A stretch of 64,000 nucleotides of DNA from contig LXFE01000119.1 of NCBI GenBank assembly GCA_001929475.1, positions 1 to 64,000 of the forward strand, read 5' to 3'. A model generated the notes under the pieces. That model did not search any database. It was not told the origin of the DNA and worked only from the letters and a program-made list of their open reading frames with translations. Each line of letters opens with the position of its first letter. The first letter of the stretch is position 1. This stretch comes from Neolecta irregularis DAH-3 (lineage: Eukaryota; Ascomycota; Neolectomycetes; Neolectales; Neolectaceae). The position numbers and the translations under genes were made by a program. Of this stretch, positions 43,730-55,072 are shown piece after piece.

Positions 43730-45068
43730 ATGGCAACAGATCCAGACTTTCCACCACGCCTATTGGCTATATTCTATAGTGTCTTTGACGATATTACCGG
43801 CCCGAAAATCCTCCATCGTTGCCCTCTAGACTTTCATTTCGACTTTGATTCCATATCGGAATATGTCATCCCAAAACGTCAGCATTGCAACAAACTCGTT
43901 TCTTTATCGACAGGCGAGTACCGTATTATCGGTTATCCAACCTGCCTAATCGATCAATCAAAATATCCTCGAAATGCGTTAATATTCAACCTATGCGTTG
44001 TTCTGGAAGAAGGAGGCGATACGAATTGCTATATCGATGTGGTAAGACGTCTTGCGCGAAATCTCAAGGCTCTGGAAGAACAGACTGCGTTTTTATCAGA
44101 TGAAGGCAAAGTTTGGAAGCTATGGTCGATTATGGACCAGCTTTTGGAGGACCTGAACAATTATTGTGAATGTATGATTCCAATAGGTATGTTTTCCCAT
44201 GGTATATCAAACTGACGCAAACAGACGATGAGAATATCATCAACATTAAGTTATTTCCGACATATAGGACTCCTCAAAGGGCGAAGGCCTGGCAGGTGCC
44301 TATTTGCACGGTTCAGCTGGAGTTATTGATGGATGTTAACTGGGATATGACAATGATCAGAGTATGACAAAGCTCAAATGCCTAGCTCACGAAATGGTTG
44401 TTCCGTTTATTGATGGTATCAATTCGGTGAAACGGATATCAGAACTTGCCGATGTCGAATTAGCGTTAACTAAAAAGTGCATGGAGCATCTGCTGTATCG
44501 CTATCGTGGCATATATATTCTAACCGGCAGATATTACAATTGTCTCATCATGGTCGATATCTTTCAGTTCAGCAACTGCTACACAGTTTTGCACGATATC
44601 TCGAATTTGGAGATATCAGAGTGTCTACAAGCTGAATGCGTAGCGTATACATCCAACTCTCGTAAAGTCTACCTAGGGAGCTTTTCCTGACGAAGCAGAT
44701 TCTCCGTCTACAGGTATCGAAACCATCCTCAATCTCTATAAATCGCTTCACCAAGAAATCACTATACGACAGTGGATAGCTGAACATCGTTCTGAAGTCA
44801 AGGGAATCGACATTCGGAGATTTATCTCGTTTGGAGTTATCAAAGGATTTCTTTATCGAGTGATGAAATATCCTGTTCTTCTCAATCCAACCTCGCAGAA
44901 AGTGAATAGTCTTACAAAGTACAATATGTCCTTTGTCTATTTGGACTTATAGGTAGATTTGCAAATGGGAATCATCACATGGACGAGATCTGCACGGAAT
45001 TCGAGTGTAGCTTGGTTGAAGCGCAGGAAGCATTAGAACAATTAGGAGTCGAATATGTTTATAAATAA
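43730..45068 (+). CDS. NPR2: Npr2/NPRL2, GATOR1/SEACIT subunit
   Basis: Npr2 with Npr3 and Iml1 forms the complex that inhibits TORC1 when amino acids are scarce. The start MATDPDFPPRLLAIFYSVF, then DDITGPKILHRCP, YVIPKRQHCNKL, RNALIFNLC and AYV-type longin features, is typical. Later exons give AWQVPICTVQLELLMDVNWD, VVPFIDGINSVKRISELAD and MVDIFQFSNCY. The C-terminal wing is IRQWIAEH..GIDIRRFISFGVIKGFLYRV with LVEAQEALEQLGVEYVYK. A 36-nt intron (acceptor GGCAG) removes YRYRG-type codons. One junction, at 44362-44396, needs a boundary that does not end in AG; see findings. The TAA stop is 1 bp from the FRG1 stop. Confidence 0.92.
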
Positions 45069-45069
45069 T

Positions 45070-45959
45070 TCACCCAGCATATCGGTCATTCTTCTTCTTA
45101 ACTCGAAGATCAAGAAGTGCTTCATTCAGCAGACCCTCTTTGTCAGCTTTTCGAAGTTCTTTTACCCTTTCGTCCGTTAGTTTTTTCCCGACCCTAACAA
45201 GTCAGTGAGATTAATGTCAATATCATACAGGCGTTCGAGTTCAGACCGTGAGACCTTGTGAGGTTTTTTTTGGTCCTCGACTTTTTTGGCCTCCGCTAAC
45301 CGCCTCTTTAAAAACCGCTTTTGAACTCGGAGAATGAAAATTTCGTTCTCAGTTAAATGTTCACTGTCACCTGTCCGCATTGGAATAAATAGTGGGGAAT
45401 TTGATGGTACCTCGAATTTCGTATCCATTCTGCACTTTTCCAATAGACACGTACTTTTCAATCTTACTCTTCAATGTCCATCCATTGTCAGTCACTCTTT
45501 CCAAACTCCAAGCTTCCATCAAACCGATAGCTTCTGTATTTGCAGTCAAACTTCCAAACTTATCAACGGAAAGATATTTCCCGGTATGCGATTTTAATGC
45601 GAATTTCTCTGTTCCTCCGACCGTTGTGATCACCCAGACTTGACGTACATCTTCGGGCTCCAGATTTTCGGAGAGTTTAGAAGTGAACAGCTTACCGATC
45701 GGATCACAAGAAAGTGCTAGAGGAGCACCAAGGCATGCTCTTGAGATGAGAATAAGAGGTCCTGAGAGTAATTCGAGAGATGTAGGAAATGTCCATCCTT
45801 CTGGATCGCCATCATCTTCGTGATTATTATTCTGAGAGGTTTCAGGATCCTTTCGTTTCCGCTTTCTATCAGAGTATTAGAATAGTTCATATAAAGCCTC
45901 TACTTCTTTGATTCGCCTTTGAAGGTCAGTTTCTTGGTAGTAATTGTATATTCACTCAT
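45070..45959 (-). CDS. FRG1-like protein (actin-bundling/RNA-processing family)
   Basis: Starts MSEYTITTKKLTFKGESKK, then an intron of about 40 nt and a Lys/Arg-rich segment. The beta-trefoil (fascin-like) body reads PIGKLF, VWVITTVGGTEKFALKSHTGK, YLSVDKFGSLTANTEAIG and a repeat of the same fold with KYVSIGKVQNGYEIRG. FRG1 proteins are nucleolar and spliceosome linked. The charged helical C-terminus (RRLAEAKKVEDQKK, ADKEGLLNEALLDLR) ends with TGA at 45070-45072. A very short intron, about 26 nt, is needed before VKELRKADKEG. Divergent from HSCB with abutting start codons. Confidence 0.9.
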
Positions 45960-46688
45960 ATGAGACGTGGAGTGGAGTTTGACAAAACAACTCGGACCTA
46001 CTACAGTTCTATGTACCTATGCCGCTTTTTTACCACATTGAAATCCTGTATACAATGCGGAAACCAACTATCAATTTCTCGAGTTGTTTGCGGCAAATGC
46101 AAGGCTGTTGTACCTGTTCCTGAAACTGTTTCATATTTCGAATTATTTGGGCTACAGCAACCGCCTCAAGGCGACTTCAATATTATTCCCAGATCACTAC
46201 GGAAAGACTTTCTCAAGTTGCAACAACTGGTCCATCCGGATGGATATGGAAATAGCTCAGATGCATGCGAATTGTGCAGACTGATCATTGACTTATAGAA
46301 TCAGCAGCAGACAGCAGTTGCTGTGAGTTCCCACATAAATAGAGCTTACAGTACGCTGTCATCGCCTTTGTCACGCGCAGAATATCTTTTGAGTCTACAA
46401 GGAATAAAAATCGAGGAAGATGAGGGGAGTTCGGATCAGGATCTACTTATGGAGGTCATGGAAATTCGAGAGACAATTGAGCAAATTCGTTGTGAAAGTG
46501 ACCTCGAGGTTATCAAGGCTGAGAACAACGAAAGGATTCAGAATGTCGTTCAAAAACTCGCAGAATCTTTTAGTACAGTAAATTTTGAAGAGGCGAAAAA
46601 GGGTGTTATACGCTTAAGATATTGGGAGAATGTGAGGCAAGCGCTGAATAACTGGACGCCTGGAGGAAGTATTCGTCTCCAGCACTAA
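45960..46688 (+). CDS. HscB/Jac1-type J-protein for iron-sulfur cluster assembly
   Basis: Jac1/HscB delivers the scaffold Isu1 to its Hsp70 in mitochondria. From ATG 45960 the frame is open, but ATG 46011 (MYLCRFFTTLKSC) looks like the start of a presequence and is my preferred initiator: exons 46011-46262 and 46299-46688, 642 bp, 213 residues. An N-terminal four-Cys motif (CIQCG, then VVCGKC) is followed by the J-domain (YFELFGLQQPP, LRKDFLKLQQLVHPD with HPD) and the INRAYSTLSSPLSRAEYLL block. The C-terminal three-helix Isu-binding domain has LLMEVMEIRETIEQ. The intron 46263-46298 starts GC. Confidence 0.9.
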
Positions 46689-47323
46689 GAATAGTTTATC
46701 ACGAAGGAGTTAATCAAACTCCCGAACGAACAGTGTTGAACATTTCAGGCTCGTTCCGTCGATACTTGGCTGACTCATTGTTTTCAACGTGACCATAGAG
46801 ATGTGTTGCTATTTGGGCAAAATACATTGGACAGTCAAAAAAAGTCAAATCAATTTTTCAATTGAAATTAGGCACATCAAGCTAACTCAAATCTTCCCTT
46901 TGCTGTGAAACAAATATCATGACTCGTGGGAAGTACGACAACATCGCCTATATATTAACAAGTGGTAGAAACCTGTCATCCGTTCATGCTTTGGTTTTTC
47001 ATGACTGTATATGAATGCAAGCTGTAGGATATACCTTTGGTACATCTTACCAATACAGCAGTTGGCGCCCAATATCGTGGCCCTTCTAATTTGGAGGATA
47101 TAAAGCGGAAAAACGAATGAACCTAGTCTAAGTTCAGTTATCTTAGACTTGTATAATAAACCCTAGCTTTATTTGTATTCAGTTGAGATACTTGCACAAG
47201 CAACACTAATTCATTTCAGCCATGCCTAATGGCCATTCAACAAGATAAATTAAAGTTTAGCTTAAGAGATCCCCTACACTACGGAGCGGGTATCATAATG
47301 TTCCTACATTCTAACCCTTTTAC
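46689..47323. other. Intergenic stretch with inverted dispersed repeat copy 3
   Basis: About 635 bp between HSCB and the acyltransferase 3' end. Positions 47024-47178 match the dispersed repeat in reverse orientation. No gene seen. Confidence 0.55.
47024..47178 (-). repeat. Dispersed repeat, copy 3 (inverted, shorter)
   Basis: Reverse complement shares with copies 1 and 2 the blocks CAATACAGCA.TTGGCG, CTAGTCTAAG, AGACTTGTA and the terminal AACCCTAGCTTTATTTGT (complement of ACAAATAAAGCTAGGGTT). More diverged than copies 1 and 2. Confidence 0.55.
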
Positions 47324-49200
47324 TTAAACGCTCGCATTAGTCGAAGGGTTTCATCAGTAAGCCATTTGACATCCTCTCTTGGATACCAACATTCATCATA
47401 CGAGAAATTGACAAATGCACGACCATTGAATCCCGTGATATGAAGGCTTGTTTCTTTACCGCAGAACTACGAATTAAGTCTTAAAATGAATGCTGGTCGA
47501 CGAACCTTGACCCCCGTTCCAACATCCCTAACCATAAGACTACCCGGCAGTTTTGACTTTGTCGGAATGACTCTTTGGTAATATTTATCAACAAGCCCGA
47601 CAGAAGACAGGTAAGGCATTTTGTCAGAGTCGGCAGGCGTCTCCGCGTCAAGCTCTAGAGTCTTTAGAACGGTTTCATGAGACCAGTTTAATGTATTGGG
47701 GCTTTTCAATGCTATGGATTAGTCTATATGTAAGAAAAGAAAAGCGCACCGCTATTCCAATTCTGCTTGCTCTCGGCAGCAGCTTGTTCTAGAACAAGCT
47801 GATCATCTTTTCCTTCAAAAGTGTCGATTGAAGTAGAAGAGGGAAAGAAAACAAAGGAGCATTGGAAGTGGTGAGTAGCATTTTTGTAAGGCGCTTTGAA
47901 ATGAGGGCGACCGTTGATGATATTGAAGGGCCAAATTTGGTGAAGAGTATCGGGCGATTTGCCAGTCTTGCGCGATTCCAATTTGTAACAGGCGAGAGAG
48001 AGAGCAGCGTTCATGGCTTGTGTTATAGTATAACCCTAAGGTTAGAGGCGCGAGTTATAAGCAAAACCTTTGCTTTCCAGGTCTTACGAATGGCATCAAA
48101 ATCTTCTTTTTCGATAACCACGGTATAGTGTGAAGACTTTGCCATCGTAGGTTTATAATCTTTGGGTGATAGGTTGGTATAAACCCCTTGGGACGGCTAG
48201 AATTTAGCATGCATGGTGTGAAGCCGTCACACACTCCTTTAGAAACAAGATTCTCGAAATGAGTATTGAGCTCATCGACAGTTTCTGCGGAAAGAGGCTC
48301 CCCTTCCTTTCGAATTCCGAATTGCAATGGAGCCGAAGGGCTAAGGCGCTCGGGCTCGCCAGCAAAGTCCCAGAGAGCTTGCTTCGGGACTCCCTTGGCA
48401 ATAAGTTTGAGCATACGGCCAAAGAAAATGTGTCCACCAATGCCATCACTCTACTGAGTCAAAACTCGACTCTCTTCAAGGGAAGAAACCATGACATGAT
48501 TGCACGAAATTCCAAGGAAATGATCACCAGTCGTATCATTCTGCACGAATTTGAGCCGAAAGTCCACATGCTTTGGCGATTTCGTTTCCTGACCCTCAGC
48601 AGGCGTCACTTCTGTATGGCAATGGGATGGATCAAGGAGATAGGTCTGAAAATCGGCCAGCGAAATTCCACGTTTCGATGCGTCCATGACTTCTAGAGAC
48701 CGCTCAGCCCAAGCATCAATATCAGCCTCCGATCTGGGCCGTTCGTATCGGAGGTACCGAGCCTCAAACGGCCCATTGGCATTGACGGATATGTGAGGCG
48801 AAGTTCGTCTCATTTCTTTCCACGCAGTCTTCACACGACTAGGAAAGTATCAGACCAGAATGGATCTAGGCAACGCACCAGATAAGCTCTTTGCCAGAAA
48901 GAGCAGATGGTGGAATGTGAAAAGTGACATGAGTGGCGGCGGAGTAAAGCTTTCAGATTAGACATAGAACGGAGGAGCATACTCCTTGCGCAGCAACATT
49001 TCCAATGTCCATGAGGAGCTCGGTTGCTGCTCGGTCGCGAACATAGACATCGGGATTGTGTGCAGATTGGCGCCAAGAGAGTCTGACTGATTCCATTGAA
49101 TTGATATTTTGAAGAGCCGAGGCCAAAAGTCTGAGGTTTTATATGCCATAAGAGCTCCTGAGCTCCAAAAGTCCCGCCTGCCTGTGTACCAGACGATCAT
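47324..49200 (-). CDS. HxxxDG acyltransferase of the condensation-domain superfamily
   Basis: Exons join into a protein resembling fungal O-acetyltransferases of secondary metabolism (Tri3-like) and condensation domains. The key motif appears only after splicing: GISCNHVM joins to SDGIGGH to give HxxxDG, with the catalytic His. Upstream blocks include LASALQNINSMESVRLSWRQ, AATHVTFHIPPSALSGKEL and FRLKFVQNDTTGDHF. Downstream are FFPSSTSIDTFEG, SSVGLVDKYY, and a last exon starting FCGKETSLHITGFNGRAFVN and ending at TAA 47324-47326. Introns are 36-45 nt. The extreme N-terminus (ATG at 49200 or further upstream) is not certain. Substrate unknown. It lies tail to tail with HSCB, and a 2OG oxygenase gene is 1.3 kb away. 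Confidence 0.75.
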
Positions 49201-50511
49201 TTTGGACTAGTGAAACATGGAATGTCGACCGCGTGTCTTCAACATCCAAGACAGTCGTGTTTGTGTAACAAATCGAAGGTCTGGGGATCTTCATGGAAGT
49301 GTTTCAGGAGAAAAAAGGCCTAGAGTTGATGTGCAAAACGTGTGCGTCAAGGATATTGTAGTGGTATTCGCTGATATCGTACTGTTCTATAATTTCCGAG
49401 TGATAAATCGATAGGCGTTTAGGGTTAGGCGCCTTGGTCAGCTCGATAAGAAAAATGAAGAGTAACAATCTCAAAACCTCTTCCACTAGTAATTCGATGA
49501 AATCTTGAGACACTTTGTCCCGAAGCAAGTGACTAGCAAGGGTGTTTCCCCTTTAGAATCATGAAACAAGTACTGGATTTAATGTCCCTCGCAATGAAGC
49601 GCATGCAACGTTTCTATTGCAAACCAGTTTGTTAACTTTCTGATTTTCACAGCCAGTTGAGGTTGGTGCGTTTCAAGAACAAGCAACTTAGAAATAAGAC
49701 TGTTTCTGATCTCCCGACCAAGCTTCTCTGTAATGGTAAGGTCGTCATTTTGCTGTTTCATGTCCCTCTTAGCGACATTCAAAATAAGACTACTTTCAAG
49801 GGATGATCTTTCCGAATTTCACGATTTTAGTTTGTAACACGCAGGTCGATGCTGCCTGAAAATATGGTAGATCCGCTAGATTCTCGAGTAGTGTTTGGAT
49901 AGTTGTAATAAGGAAAAGGAGCGGGTTATTGTTATTGTTATTGTTATGTCTTGGACTTTCTTTTCTGACGAGGGGGAAGAGTACCCTGCTATATATACCC
50001 AGTGAGAGAAAGAGCCACATCAGCAGCCACATCAGTAAAAGTAAAAAGATAAAAAAAGGAATAATGAGTTCCCAAGCTACCGTAAACTACCTTAGGCGAT
50101 TCCCAGTACTATGCATACTCCCGATAGTGTTAAACGCGATTACCAAAAGGATAAAGCTTCCGACCAGTTCGATAGGCTAGAATTATGCGAGGGCGAGGAG
50201 GCAAGGTTTGACGGGGTTGAGGATAAACATTCCGTATTCAGGACGAGCGAATGAATAGAAACGAAACCGGGCAGGTTATAGATGATTATTCCGAAGGAGA
50301 GTGGATAATTGAAAAGGACCAAAGAGCGTTATAGCATGACTGACCGATTTTGGCATGGATGAGTGAAGGAACGTGGTTTTGATCATGAGTACCACAAGTT
50401 ACATAATGGTCAAAGCAAGTCGATGGAAATTGTAAATTTAGAGCCTCGGACTCGGCCGATAGTCCGGGTGTCGGGTTTATTGGGTAGTATTCCCATCAAG
50501 TTAATCTCGAC
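49201..50511. other. Intergenic stretch, no confident gene
   Basis: About 1.3 kb. Minus-strand frames 49304-49528 and 49579-49782 (MNVAKRDMKQQNDDLTITE, charged) and plus-strand 50064-50180 are open but unrecognised and could not be joined. A short GTTATT microsatellite lies at 49927-49947. The promoters of the flanking divergent genes must be here. Confidence 0.45.
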
Positions 50512-51728
50512 ATGAGCACGGGACTCGACCGAGTTCCACGGTTCCAAGACATGCCGATGGCAAACTTAGTGACTATTTCCTATTCGCAGCTACAAAATGA
50601 AAAGGAAGTGAACTGTCTGTTTCCGATTTTAGAAAAAGCGTTTGGTCGGGGTTCAGATTGCTTGGGAGCTTTGATTGTCAGTGATCTGCCTACGCATTAT
50701 AGTCAATTACGCAGCCGACTCCTTAGCTATTCGACATGGCTCAACAACCTTCCAGAAGACCAATTAATGGCATTAGAGCGTAAGGAAGCTTATTATGTTG
50801 TCGGATACTCCCGCGGCAAAGAGGCATTTGCTACATTGGACGATCTGAAAGGTACCTCCAATTCCTTTGGAGTGCTCTTCATACCATCAGGGAGCTTTTA
50901 TGCCAATCCAGTTCACGAATTTGCAGAGGGCGATGGTTTCCCCGAATACACTACTCCAAACGTATGGCCTTTAGAAGAGTTGCTACCTGGATTTCGTGAA
51001 GCGTTCGTCCAACTTGGTCAATTCGTTGTCGATGTCGGAGCTCTTGTTGCCAGGGTATGTCTTATTTCATGAAGATTTTTGAATCGCCATTAGGCGTGCG
51101 ATGCATATGTAACATCAAAAGTCCCTCATTATCCTCAACAATATCTCCAAAACATGGTCAAGGCTTCCTCAACGACAAAGGCACGTCTACTACACTATTT
51201 TTCGCCCAGACCAGATGCTCGAGACCCAGCAGAAGATGACTGGTGCGGAGAACACCTTGATCATTCATGTTTGACCGGTATGTGTCCAGTTTATTGAACT
51301 GAAAACAATAGGCCTCACGTCAGCAATGTTCGCATCGGAGCCGAGTTCGCCATTTAATCCCTCCAATATCGACATAGAGGAATTCGAAGCCTCGCCGGAT
51401 CCACTAGCAGGTCTGTATATTAGAGACAGAGCTGGAAGGACCACAAAAGTTTCTATTCCTCGAGATTGCCTGGCTTTTCAGACTGGAGAAGCATTACAAG
51501 TCGCAACTAATGGATGGCTGAGAGCTACTCCACATTATGTTCGAGGCTGTCGACCCAGTCTTGCTAGAAACACAGTTCGCAATACCCTTGCTGTGTTTAT
51601 GCAACCAGGCTTGAATGAGAAGATAGGCGCATATGATGGAGATTTTGCTCAATTTGTAAGTCTTCTTGTCGCGATAAGAGAACTAACCAAGCAAGGCAAA
51701 CGAGATTCTACAGAAAAATGTTGCTTAA
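50512..51728 (+). CDS. 2-oxoglutarate/Fe(II)-dependent oxygenase, isopenicillin-N-synthase-like
   Basis: Exons 50512-51054, 51094-51277, 51312-51655 and 51696-51728 total 1104 bp, 367 residues. The N-terminal region has the DIOX-like pattern (ANLVTISYSQLQN, FRSRL-type helix). The double-stranded beta-helix carries the iron ligands in GEHLDHSCLTGLTS (HxD, joined across the intron at 51278) and the distal His in LRATPHYVRG, followed by the Arg/Ser region for 2-oxoglutarate. AGLYIRDRAGRT and DCLAFQTGEALQVAT are also family blocks. The end FAQFANEILQKNVA needs the last 33-bp exon. The substrate is unknown: this family includes uncharacterised fungal and plant oxygenases. Confidence 0.88.
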
Positions 51729-53701
51729 AGATGGCAGATCTATATAAGATGACTCAAAGATAAATGATATATGTTGAAGTGATGAGTAGAGGTATTTCCC
51801 AAAATCCCAATCACAGCGAAGTACCAGGACTAAGGGAAGTCCTTTCGGTCATGGAGATGTCGCCCAGCTTGAAACATCGTCCTCCACTTCAATCAGTCCG
51901 AGCGGTGAGATTTTGACACCCGATATCGGAGAACATTTGCTGGGTGGTCAAATATTGTACCAAGCAGGATTCTGTAGTCATGGTGTAGTTAATACTGAAT
52001 AGAACGAGCCCCCGATGAATCCAATGCACCAAGGACTCGAAGAGAATAGCCAAAGAAGCACTAGAAAATCGCTATGTGGATTGGATCAAATTTAAGTCTG
52101 CTGACCAAGTTAGGAAATTGCGAAAAAAAAACAGAGAGGAGAGATCTGGAGGCTTCAATTGGAATTGTTCGGGCTGAAATACCTCTATTGTTTACTAGCA
52201 ATAAATGTCGTTCTCTCTTGACTCGATGAGGACCGAATTAGCATGCATGGATCGACAAAAATAGAGATATGAGAACTGAGGGTACTGCAAATCGTGGAGA
52301 GAAATAAAACATTTGGAACTTAATTCAACCCCGAAAACAAATTGTAATTTCCATGAGCAGAGATGATTTATTAGCTACATGAAGTAACCAAAGCGTTTAG
52401 TATTTTAGTATATTTTAATGTATTGGGTGGGTTCTCTTACTTAATATGAGCTTAGAAATTGATCTCGACGAAAATGGTTTCTAACATGTTTTGCCCTTGA
52501 ATATCCCCCGGTGACAAAAGGAGGGGAGCTAAAAAGATATTTAGCACATACTGGGTATCTTTTAAATGAAGGGCGTGCCAATTACGCCAAAACAATCCTT
52601 AGTAACAAATGACCATTTCTTCCGCTAGCCTTTGAGAACCAGGCCTACGAAGACAGGACTGCCTAGACTATTGATAATTCCACAACTAATCCCCGACATA
52701 AATATGGCTCAGAACAAGCTTGATTAGACTTGCAGTTGGATAAAATCACCTACCGTACCGAAGATTGATTTCAAATTGAGCCAACAACTGTTCGATCCTT
52801 CAACTAGAAGACTATTTAGATGCTGGCGACTAAAGACCAGAGAGCCAAAGTGTGCCTTGTAATACTCAAGCTAACATTGGTCACGGGGCATTGAAAGATA
52901 AAGCTTATCACGAACGCTGATTATTTTGAAAAACCAATACGGTATGATGAGCAGCCATACTACATATCTGTAGTTGGAACTTTTTTTTGGTATGCTTCTC
53001 TTGTCCTTTTTATACACAAGATGGTAGAATATATATATGTTGCCTCTACGGCTGTAGTCATCATGAAGTGGTGTGACAATATCGGTCATATGTATTGACA
53101 TATAACTTCGACAAATCATGCAGTCTGGATTGTTTGTATCCATCTCTTGTCTTTTGTATATTCAAGATGGTAGAATATATGTTTCCTCGACGGCTATTGT
53201 CACATCTGACAATATCGGTCATAAGTATTGATATTAATAACTTCGACAAATCATGCGGTGTGGACATGGTGATCATTCAAAAGATTGAACTGTTCCAGAA
53301 CTTTAATCTAAATTCTGTTCCTGGAAAGCGTTGATGCATGGACCTGATATCGTAAAAATCTGAATGGGGTCTGTTGTGATTACATTTTTCGAGAACGCTC
53401 ACCTCCACCGCCAATACCTGAATATCGGTAGTATTACTGGTACCTCAATCGTGCATATATTCCGCGCATTTACGTCTTATTCAGCAGTGATCGTACCATT
53501 TGCTATTTGTTACCGGTGTTCAGAGGTTCAGAGGTTCCCGGTCGTGACAGGGGTTTGTAGTGCATTTACAACATCCCAACTACAGCGACTTGTCGCCGAT
53601 TGTCATTCTCATAACCACCTCCTCATCCTTCACTCTTTCCTCTCATACTCTTCTTAATTCCACTTGGAGCCGCATATCACGAAACAGCTTGCATTGATTC
53701 A
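51729..53701. other. Gene-poor stretch with a tandem duplication
   Basis: About 2 kb with no supported coding frame and many stops. It contains a duplicated segment of about 125 bp at 52997-53265. Poly-A/T runs near 52120 and 52980. Part must be the promoter of the phosphatase gene at 53702. Confidence 0.6.
52997..53265. repeat. Imperfect tandem duplication, two units of about 125-130 bp
   Basis: Unit 1 (52997-53127) and unit 2 (53143-53265) share TCTCTTGTC, CAAGATGGTAGAATATAT, GACAATATCGGTCATA, GTATTGA and AACTTCGACAAATCATGC in the same order, with small insertions and substitutions. No coding potential evident. Confidence 0.85.
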
Positions 53702-55072
53702 ATGGGTAGTGTTGGCCCTTCTCAGGGTGAAGACAATCCATCAGAGAAACAGCATGGCGCTCGTAAGACTCCTCGGCACAAACCATAATTAATTATATTT
53801 TTCAGCGGTAGATTCTGCAGAACGCCCTTCTGTCCTAGCCAAGGATGTTCAACCGGCTGATAATATGATACAAGAAAACCCCTCGGAAGCTCAAATATTC
53901 AAAGAAGAAAAGTCATCATCCACCCCTCTCAATTCCGCCTCAAAGAAAAGAAAATCAAAGAAAAATCCATTCTCAATCGTATCGAACTTGTTCAAATGCT
54001 GCGTGCATCCGAGTGTTCAAGAACAAGATTATCCCCCCCAGGCCGATATCACTAGGAGGAAAGAAAGCGTGCCAATAGAAATCGAAAATACCGCAGCAAA
54101 CCCTCTGACAGAAACAGTGATTGTTCCTGCCTCGCAAACAACGGTTGTCACAGATAAAAGTTATCTGCCGGTAGATGCTTGTGATGGCAGGTTATCCGAG
54201 AAGCACATTACAGATGATCAACCTGAAGTGAAGGAGACTGGGAACCCTATCGATTCTTCAGTGATTTCTCCCATCGAAGAAGGCGATTTGGGGACTGAAA
54301 AAGATATAATTAGCAATTATGGAGCCGTGATAGGTTCCCCTTTGTTGGTATCTTATCGCTCCCAACGAAATCTTGTTTAATAATTTAGGAATCATCCCCT
54401 CAAGGGTGGCTGCTGAAACCGTTGGAACCTGCAAATCAAGGGAAGAAATGTCTCGTCTTGGATTTAGACGAGACTTTAGTACATTCTTCTTTCAAGGTAT
54501 GGTGATTGAAAGATGCACATGTCTTATATCTTGGAATAGCTCATTCATCAAGCCGATTTCGTCGTGCCTGTAGAGATTGAAGGGCAGTACCACAATGTCT
54601 ATGTTATCAAAAGACCAGGAGTTGATGCTTTTATGAAGAAAATGGGAGAGCTATATGAAGTTGTGGTCTTCACTGCAAGTTTATCCAAGGTTTGATTTAC
54701 CATTCATGGAATTATATCTGACATCATAGTATGCAGATCCAGTATTAGATATGCTGGACATCCACAAAGTCGTCCACCACCGGTTGTTCCGCGAGTCCTG
54801 CTATAACCATCATGGCAATTATGTGAAGGTGTCAAATAACTCGTTAAAAGTGCTGAACATTTAAGGACTTGAGTCACCTTGGTCGAGATCTTCGAGAAGT
54901 CATCATCATCGACAATTCTCCAGCAAGTTACGTTTTCCATCCTGCGAATGCTGTCCCTATTTCCTCGTGGTTCAACGATCCTCATGACACAGAACTTCTA
55001 GATATCATCCCTTTCCTTGAAGATTTAACCAAAGTCAACGATGTCTCCGCTGTTCTTGATATGTTGATCTAA
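53702..55072 (+). CDS. Psr1/SCP-type HAD phosphatase (CTD-like, plasma membrane stress phosphatase)
   Basis: Exons include 53702-53762, 53806-54347, 54389-54496 and 54540 onward, with two more introns near 54692-54731 and 54831-54866; stop at 55070-55072. Psr1/Psr2 are plasma-membrane phosphatases of yeast that act with Whi2 in stress signalling. After an about 215-residue Ser/Glu-rich leader with a KKRKSKK basic patch and a Cys pair (LFKCC), the catalytic NIF domain reads [16 protein letters not shown] (DxDxT nucleophile), [56 protein letters not shown], and [20 protein letters not shown]. Length and layout fit Psr1 better than Nem1. Confidence 0.92.
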
